Positions 60,852 to 64,000 of a DNA stretch of 64,000 bases are shown in pieces (positions within the stretch are counted from its first letter, which is position 1; the number at the start of each line of letters is the position of its first letter). A program made the position numbers and the translations under genes. This DNA is from Halopenitus sp041821145 (GTDB lineage Archaea > Halobacteriota > Halobacteria > Halobacteriales > Haloferacaceae), in contig NZ_JBGUBC010000012.1 in assembly GCF_041821145.1 (NCBI RefSeq), positions 35,709 to 99,708 on the forward strand, given 5' to 3'. Under the pieces are notes generated by a model that was given only the letters and a program-made list of their open reading frames with translations, was not told the DNA's origin and searched no databases.

Positions 60852-61466
60852 ATGACCACGGAGGACGACGTCGCCGACCGGCGCATCGACAGCAACCTGT
60901 TTATCACGGTCTCGGGACCGCCGGGATGTGGCGCGACGACGCTGAGTGAGAGCCTTTCGTCGGCGCTGGATTGTGGCTACGTTTCGGGTGGAGAGATATT
61001 CCGCGAGATCGCGGAGGACCGTGATATGAGCCTGTCACAGCTGGTCGCCAAAACTGGCGAGTCCCAGGACATCGACCGTGAACTCGATCGTCGGCTCCGG
61101 CGGATCGCCGAAAAGTGGGGTGCGGCAAACAAGGCATTCGTCCTCGAGTCCCGTCTCGCGGGCTGGATCGCGGGCAACCGCGCCGACCTCCGCATCTGGC
61201 TCGACGCGCCCGAGGAGGTTCGCGTCGAACGGACTGCCGACCGCGAGGAGATCGGGGCGGAGATGCGCGTCCGCGAGGTGATCGAAGCCCAGCGATACGA
61301 GTCGTACTACGACATCGACATCACCGATCGATCGATCTATGATCTCTGCGTAAACACCGGTCGCTGGACCGCGGACGGCACGCTCGCCGTTGCTCTGACG
61401 GCGATCGAGGAGTACGATCCCGAACGGGACGAGGGAGCGATCCCGACTCCGGATCTGGAAATATAG
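60852..61466 (+). CDS. Cytidylate kinase-like protein with altered P-loop
   Basis: 204 residues. FITVSGPPGCGATTLSESLS is recognisably the opening of archaeal cytidylate/adenylate-type kinases, and the later segments (LVAKTGESQDIDRELDRRLR, VLESRLAGWI, VRVERTADREE) match Cmk. The P-loop GxxGxGKS/T reads GPPGCGATT, so the phosphate-binding Lys is Ala28. This predicts weak or absent kinase activity, or a changed nucleotide mode. A normal cmk is expected elsewhere, since adk and DUF106 here are not followed by it. The start could also be 60831. Confidence 0.74.
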   Translation: MTTEDDVADRRIDSNLFITVSGPPGCGATTLSESLSSALDCGYVSGGEIFREIAEDRDMSLSQLVAKTGESQDIDRELDRRLRRIAEKWGAANKAFVLESRLAGWIAGNRADLRIWLDAPEEVRVERTADREEIGAEMRVREVIEAQRYESYYDIDITDRSIYDLCVNTGRWTADGTLAVALTAIEEYDPERDEGAIPTPDLEI

Positions 61467-61483
61467 ACGTCGGTTCTCGGGAG

Positions 61484-62149
61484 CTATCGCTCCGATCGGA
61501 ACCGATCGAGGAACCACTCGCCGATCGTCTCCCCGACCCGCTCGACCTGTCCGATGAAGAAATGGTCGGCGGCGACCTCCGTGAGCGTGATCGTCTCGGG
61601 CGGACGGTTCGCCTGGATCTCGCGTGCGCGTTCGACGAGAGACTCCCAGTCCGTGGTGGTGTCACGCGTCCCGTGGACGATCCGGATCGGACACTCGATG
61701 TCGTCGAGTGCCGCCACTGCGTCGATGTCGGGATTGAGGCGCGGTGCGGGCGCCAGTGCTGCGACCCCCGACAGGTCCTCGCGGTCCGCCGCCGCCACGA
61801 GCGCGAGACAGCCGCCGAAGGAGTAGCCAAAGAGTCCGATGTCCGCATACCGATCGAACGCCCACGCGAGAGCGTTGTCCGTGTCGGCCAGTTCGCCGTA
61901 TCCTTCATCCCACTCTCCGTAGTCGAATCGTAGGCAGTCGACGCCGAAGTCGGCGACTACCGTGGAGACTGCCTCGAGACGTTGATCGCCGCGATGGCCG
62001 CCGTGTTGGGGATGTGGCGGGCAGGCGACCACGCAGGCGTTCGGGGGTGACTCGCTGTCTCCGTCGCCGTCCGATTCGATCGCGCCATGATCGAGCGTTG
62101 CCCGGACGTCGCGCCCGCCCGGGATCGGGACGTTCTCGGAGTCGGTCAT
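61484..62149 (-). CDS. Alpha/beta hydrolase (dienelactone hydrolase-like)
   Basis: 221 residues. PPHPQHGGHRGDQRLEAVS near the oxyanion hole, RFDYGEWDEGYGELADTDNA, the nucleophile elbow GLFGYSFGGCLAL with Ser, the Asp in HGTRDTTTD and the His in EVAADHFFIGQ. The triad is thus complete, in contrast to the gene at 34423. Similar proteins (Pfam Hydrolase_4 or DLH-type) cleave esters; substrate unknown. 16 nt separate it from the next minus-strand gene. Confidence 0.82.
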   Translation of the reverse strand: MTDSENVPIPGGRDVRATLDHGAIESDGDGDSESPPNACVVACPPHPQHGGHRGDQRLEAVSTVVADFGVDCLRFDYGEWDEGYGELADTDNALAWAFDRYADIGLFGYSFGGCLALVAAADREDLSGVAALAPAPRLNPDIDAVAALDDIECPIRIVHGTRDTTTDWESLVERAREIQANRPPETITLTEVAADHFFIGQVERVGETIGEWFLDRFRSER

Positions 62150-62164
62150 GCCATGACTCGCGAT

Positions 62165-62563
62165 TCAGGGGACGGGCGTGACGCGGTCGACGCCCTCCAG
62201 TCGCTCGATCCCCTCGACGATCGCCTCCTGATCGGCGTCAGCCTCGTAGTAGAAGACGAGATCGAAGGTCCCCTCCCGGAGCAACTGTTGACACTCCCAG
62301 ACGAACGATTCGTCCTCGAGGGTGAGTCCCTGAAACTGGTTCGAGGAGAACTCCGGATCGTCGTTGCCGGCCTCGATGTAGGTCTCGCCCGTGCTGGCCG
62401 CCTCCGCGATCACGTCGTTGATCGCGACGGTCAGTTCGTGCATCTCCAGATCGGATCGGCCGTCGTACGTGGAGTGAACGATACAGCCCTGGAGATCGAT
62501 ATCTCCCGGCTCCAGAAGTGCCATCGTGCGCTGATAGAGGTCGTCGTCCAGCGTCTCGCTCAT
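62165..62563 (-). CDS. Conserved haloarchaeal protein (DUF5778-like)
   Basis: 132 residues. LYQRTMALLEPGDIDLQGCI and HSTYDGRSDLEMHELTVAIN suggest a small alpha/beta domain. FQGLTLEDESFVWECQQLL follows, ending in a segment that resembles ACT-like folds (LVFYYEADADQEAIVEGIER). From memory it resembles halobacterial DUF5778; unverified. The start MSETLDDDLYQRT at 62563 is 54 nt from the divergent VanZ-like gene. Confidence 0.62.
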   Translation of the reverse strand: MSETLDDDLYQRTMALLEPGDIDLQGCIVHSTYDGRSDLEMHELTVAINDVIAEAASTGETYIEAGNDDPEFSSNQFQGLTLEDESFVWECQQLLREGTFDLVFYYEADADQEAIVEGIERLEGVDRVTPVP

Positions 62564-62620
62564 TATCAGGGGTTCGATCGCGTTGGATAAACGAATGGCG
62601 ATCCGAGCGTCCCACGAGCG

Positions 62621-63124
62621 ATGGCTTCTGACCGTAGTCCTCAACGACGTCTCGCCGCGATCCGTCGGACGATCACTCCGACTGGATGGCGTCCGGCCGT
62701 CGGGTTCGCGCTCGTCGTGCTCGTCGTCTCTATCGTTCCAGTACCCGGCGGGGCCTCACATGGCACGGTATTTCCGACGGTCGGTTCGGTCCAGATCGAT
62801 CCGTTCGTCGTGAGCCATTTCCTCGCGTCCGCGATCCTGGCTGCGCTCTGTCACCGATCGCTGGCGGATCGCAACCGAACGGATCCCTCGGCCTGCGCGG
62901 CCTCGGTACGGAGACGATCTCGCCGTCGTATTCTCACCACGGCTGCGATCGCGGTCGCAATCGCTGCCGGCTACGGTGCAGCGATCGAGACCGTTCAGAT
63001 ACCGGTTCCCTGGCGGTCCGGCGGACTCTCGGATGCCGCGATCAACGCCATCGGTGCCCTGTCCGGCGTGTTTGCTCGCTCGGTTCGGGCGTGGGCGAAG
63101 ACAGGCGAGAGCGAGGTGCGGTGA
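62621..63124 (+). CDS. VanZ-like family membrane protein
   Basis: 167 residues with about four hydrophobic helices: PAVGFALVVLVVSIVPVPG, PFVVSHFLASAILAALCHRS, ILTTAAIAVAIAAGYGAAI and a C-terminal one. The signature AIETVQIPVPWRSGGLSDAA, with Glu-Gln and Asp-Asn motifs, is that of the VanZ-like family. Function is uncertain: VanZ is linked to teicoplanin resistance in bacteria, but archaeal members are common and lack that context. Confidence 0.8.
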   Translation: MASDRSPQRRLAAIRRTITPTGWRPAVGFALVVLVVSIVPVPGGASHGTVFPTVGSVQIDPFVVSHFLASAILAALCHRSLADRNRTDPSACAASVRRRSRRRILTTAAIAVAIAAGYGAAIETVQIPVPWRSGGLSDAAINAIGALSGVFARSVRAWAKTGESEVR

Positions 63125-63230
63125 CGATGGCGGTTGCTGTGGGATATGGACGATACGAGGCATGACGACGGACGGAACGCCGGTCGCCGCGTCGACCGCG
63201 GCGATCCGGGGCTCGAGGTAAAATCGTCGC

Positions 63231-63239
63231 GATTTAACC
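63231..63239 (+). promoter_or_regulatory. TATA box of serB
   Basis: gatttaacc is centred about 26 nt before the serB ATG at 63261, predicting a leaderless transcript. Confidence 0.55.
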
Positions 63240-63260
63240 GGCACGCCGCAAAGCGCGCGT

Positions 63261-63917
63261 ATGCGACTCATCGCGTTCGACTTCGACGGGACGCTCTCCG
63301 ACTCCGAGATGACGGTGTTGCTCGCCGAACGGGCCGGCGTCGCCGAGGAAGTCGCCGATATCACGGAACGGGCGATGAACGACGAGCTAAGCTACGCCGA
63401 GAGCCTCTATCAGCGTGCCGCCCTGCTGGAGGGGCTCTCCGCGGAGGACGTCTCGGACGCCTTCGACCGCGTCCGGATTCGTCCCGGTGCCGCCGAGCTG
63501 ATCGCTCGATTGCGGGAGGCCGGACACCACGTCGCCATCCTCACGGGCGGCTTCGAACGCGGCGTTGAGGCCGCTCTCGCCCGCGAAGGCGTCGACGTGG
63601 ATACGATCATCGCCAATCGGCTCCCGCAGTCGGGCGGGCGGCTAACCGGAGACGCCGAGGGACCGCTCATCGAGGGCACGAAGGATACGGCACTCGAGGA
63701 GCTCGCCGAGGAGGTCGACCTTCCCATGGCTGACACCGTCGCGATCGGGGACGGGGCAAACGATCTCCCGATGCTCGAGGTCGCGGGCCTCTCCGTCGGG
63801 TTCGTCCCGAAGCCGGCCGTCCGTCCCTCCTGTGACGTCGTCGTCGCCTCGATGGCTCGACTCGGTTCCGTTTTCGAGGGGTATCGCGTGCTCCCGACGG
63901 CGGAGACGCCCGAGTGA
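63261..63917 (+). CDS. serB: Phosphoserine phosphatase SerB
   Basis: 218 residues. HAD motif I is AFDFDGTLSDSE. The cap includes SYAESLYQRAALLEGL, with motif II ILTGGF, the Lys at EGTKDTALEEL and motif IV VAIGDGANDLPMLE. The GDGANDLPML phrase is typical of SerB. It dephosphorylates phosphoserine, the last step of serine synthesis. 83 nt remain to the window end, without a recognisable gene. Confidence 0.86.
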   Translation: MRLIAFDFDGTLSDSEMTVLLAERAGVAEEVADITERAMNDELSYAESLYQRAALLEGLSAEDVSDAFDRVRIRPGAAELIARLREAGHHVAILTGGFERGVEAALAREGVDVDTIIANRLPQSGGRLTGDAEGPLIEGTKDTALEELAEEVDLPMADTVAIGDGANDLPMLEVAGLSVGFVPKPAVRPSCDVVVASMARLGSVFEGYRVLPTAETPE

Positions 63918-64000
63918 CCGGTGTAGAGATGTCCCCGGTGACGGTCGGATGAGGATGAGCCGTCGAACATCCGTGTCGCTGGGAACTCGTCGCTGGGAAC

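Noticed and set aside
63918..64000. Gene at the right window edge
   Set aside because: Too short to judge; no recognisable start or motif follows serB.

Overview
The window reads as chromosomal DNA of a haloarchaeon (class Halobacteria). GC is high, the predicted proteins are strongly acidic (Asp/Glu-rich, Lys-poor), and many genes have a TATA-like box about 26 nt before the start codon with no Shine-Dalgarno sequence, so leaderless mRNAs are likely. Archaeal markers include archaeosine synthase, GTP cyclohydrolase MptA, RPA with its RPA-associated protein, TFS, Nmd3, S8e, Tfx, DUF106 and DUF63 proteins. I cannot name the genus. I found no rRNA, tRNA or CRISPR array, and no gene-free stretch over 300 nt.

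Layout. 0-9 kb: two overlapping moeA genes (the downstream one fused to a binding-protein-like domain), an Hsp20-UbiB pair, arcS and a large secreted low-complexity glycoprotein candidate. 9-18 kb: a zinc-type dehydrogenase, an XRE regulator, a DUF255 thioredoxin-fold protein, mptA, a flavoprotein reductase, dihydroorotase and aIF1. 18-26 kb: rpa-rpap, gpmI, a type I Idi-like protein, an Lrp regulator divergent from carA around a 15-bp palindrome, an SDR and a PHP-domain protein. 26-36 kb: mobA divergent from an aldehyde:ferredoxin oxidoreductase homologue that appears to have lost its iron-sulfur cysteines, then DUF63, adk, DUF106, thioredoxin, HAD, yqeC, a hydrolase-like protein without a visible nucleophile, an MTH1187-type protein and mch. 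36-41 kb: S8e, DUF2240 and a complete IS200/IS605 element (tnpA-tnpB with end hairpins). 41-48 kb: moaB with a His-rich tail, a visibly AT-richer two-gene ABC transporter divergent from a large surface protein, a second dehydrogenase paralogue, NikR, a TRAM protein and Tfx. 48-64 kb: amidohydrolase, cyclophilin, UspA, malate dehydrogenase, O-acetylhomoserine sulfhydrylase, Nmd3, a tiny membrane protein next to a 17-bp palindrome, a Rad3-type helicase, a 100-bp polypyrimidine tract, a coiled-coil/zinc-ribbon pair before tfs, a P-loop kinase homologue lacking the P-loop lysine, VanZ-like and SerB genes.

Two themes recur. First, molybdenum/tungsten cofactor functions (two MoeA, MobA, the AOR homologue, MoaB, YqeC and a Tfx regulator) are scattered through the window rather than held in one operon. 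Second, several recognisable enzymes lack a textbook catalytic residue: the AOR cluster cysteines, the P-loop Lys, the Idi Cys, the hydrolase Ser, the dihydroorotase Lys and the TnpB RuvC-II Glu. These come from reading motifs by eye against remembered family sequences and are the observations most worth checking. All gene calls rest on motif recognition without database searches.
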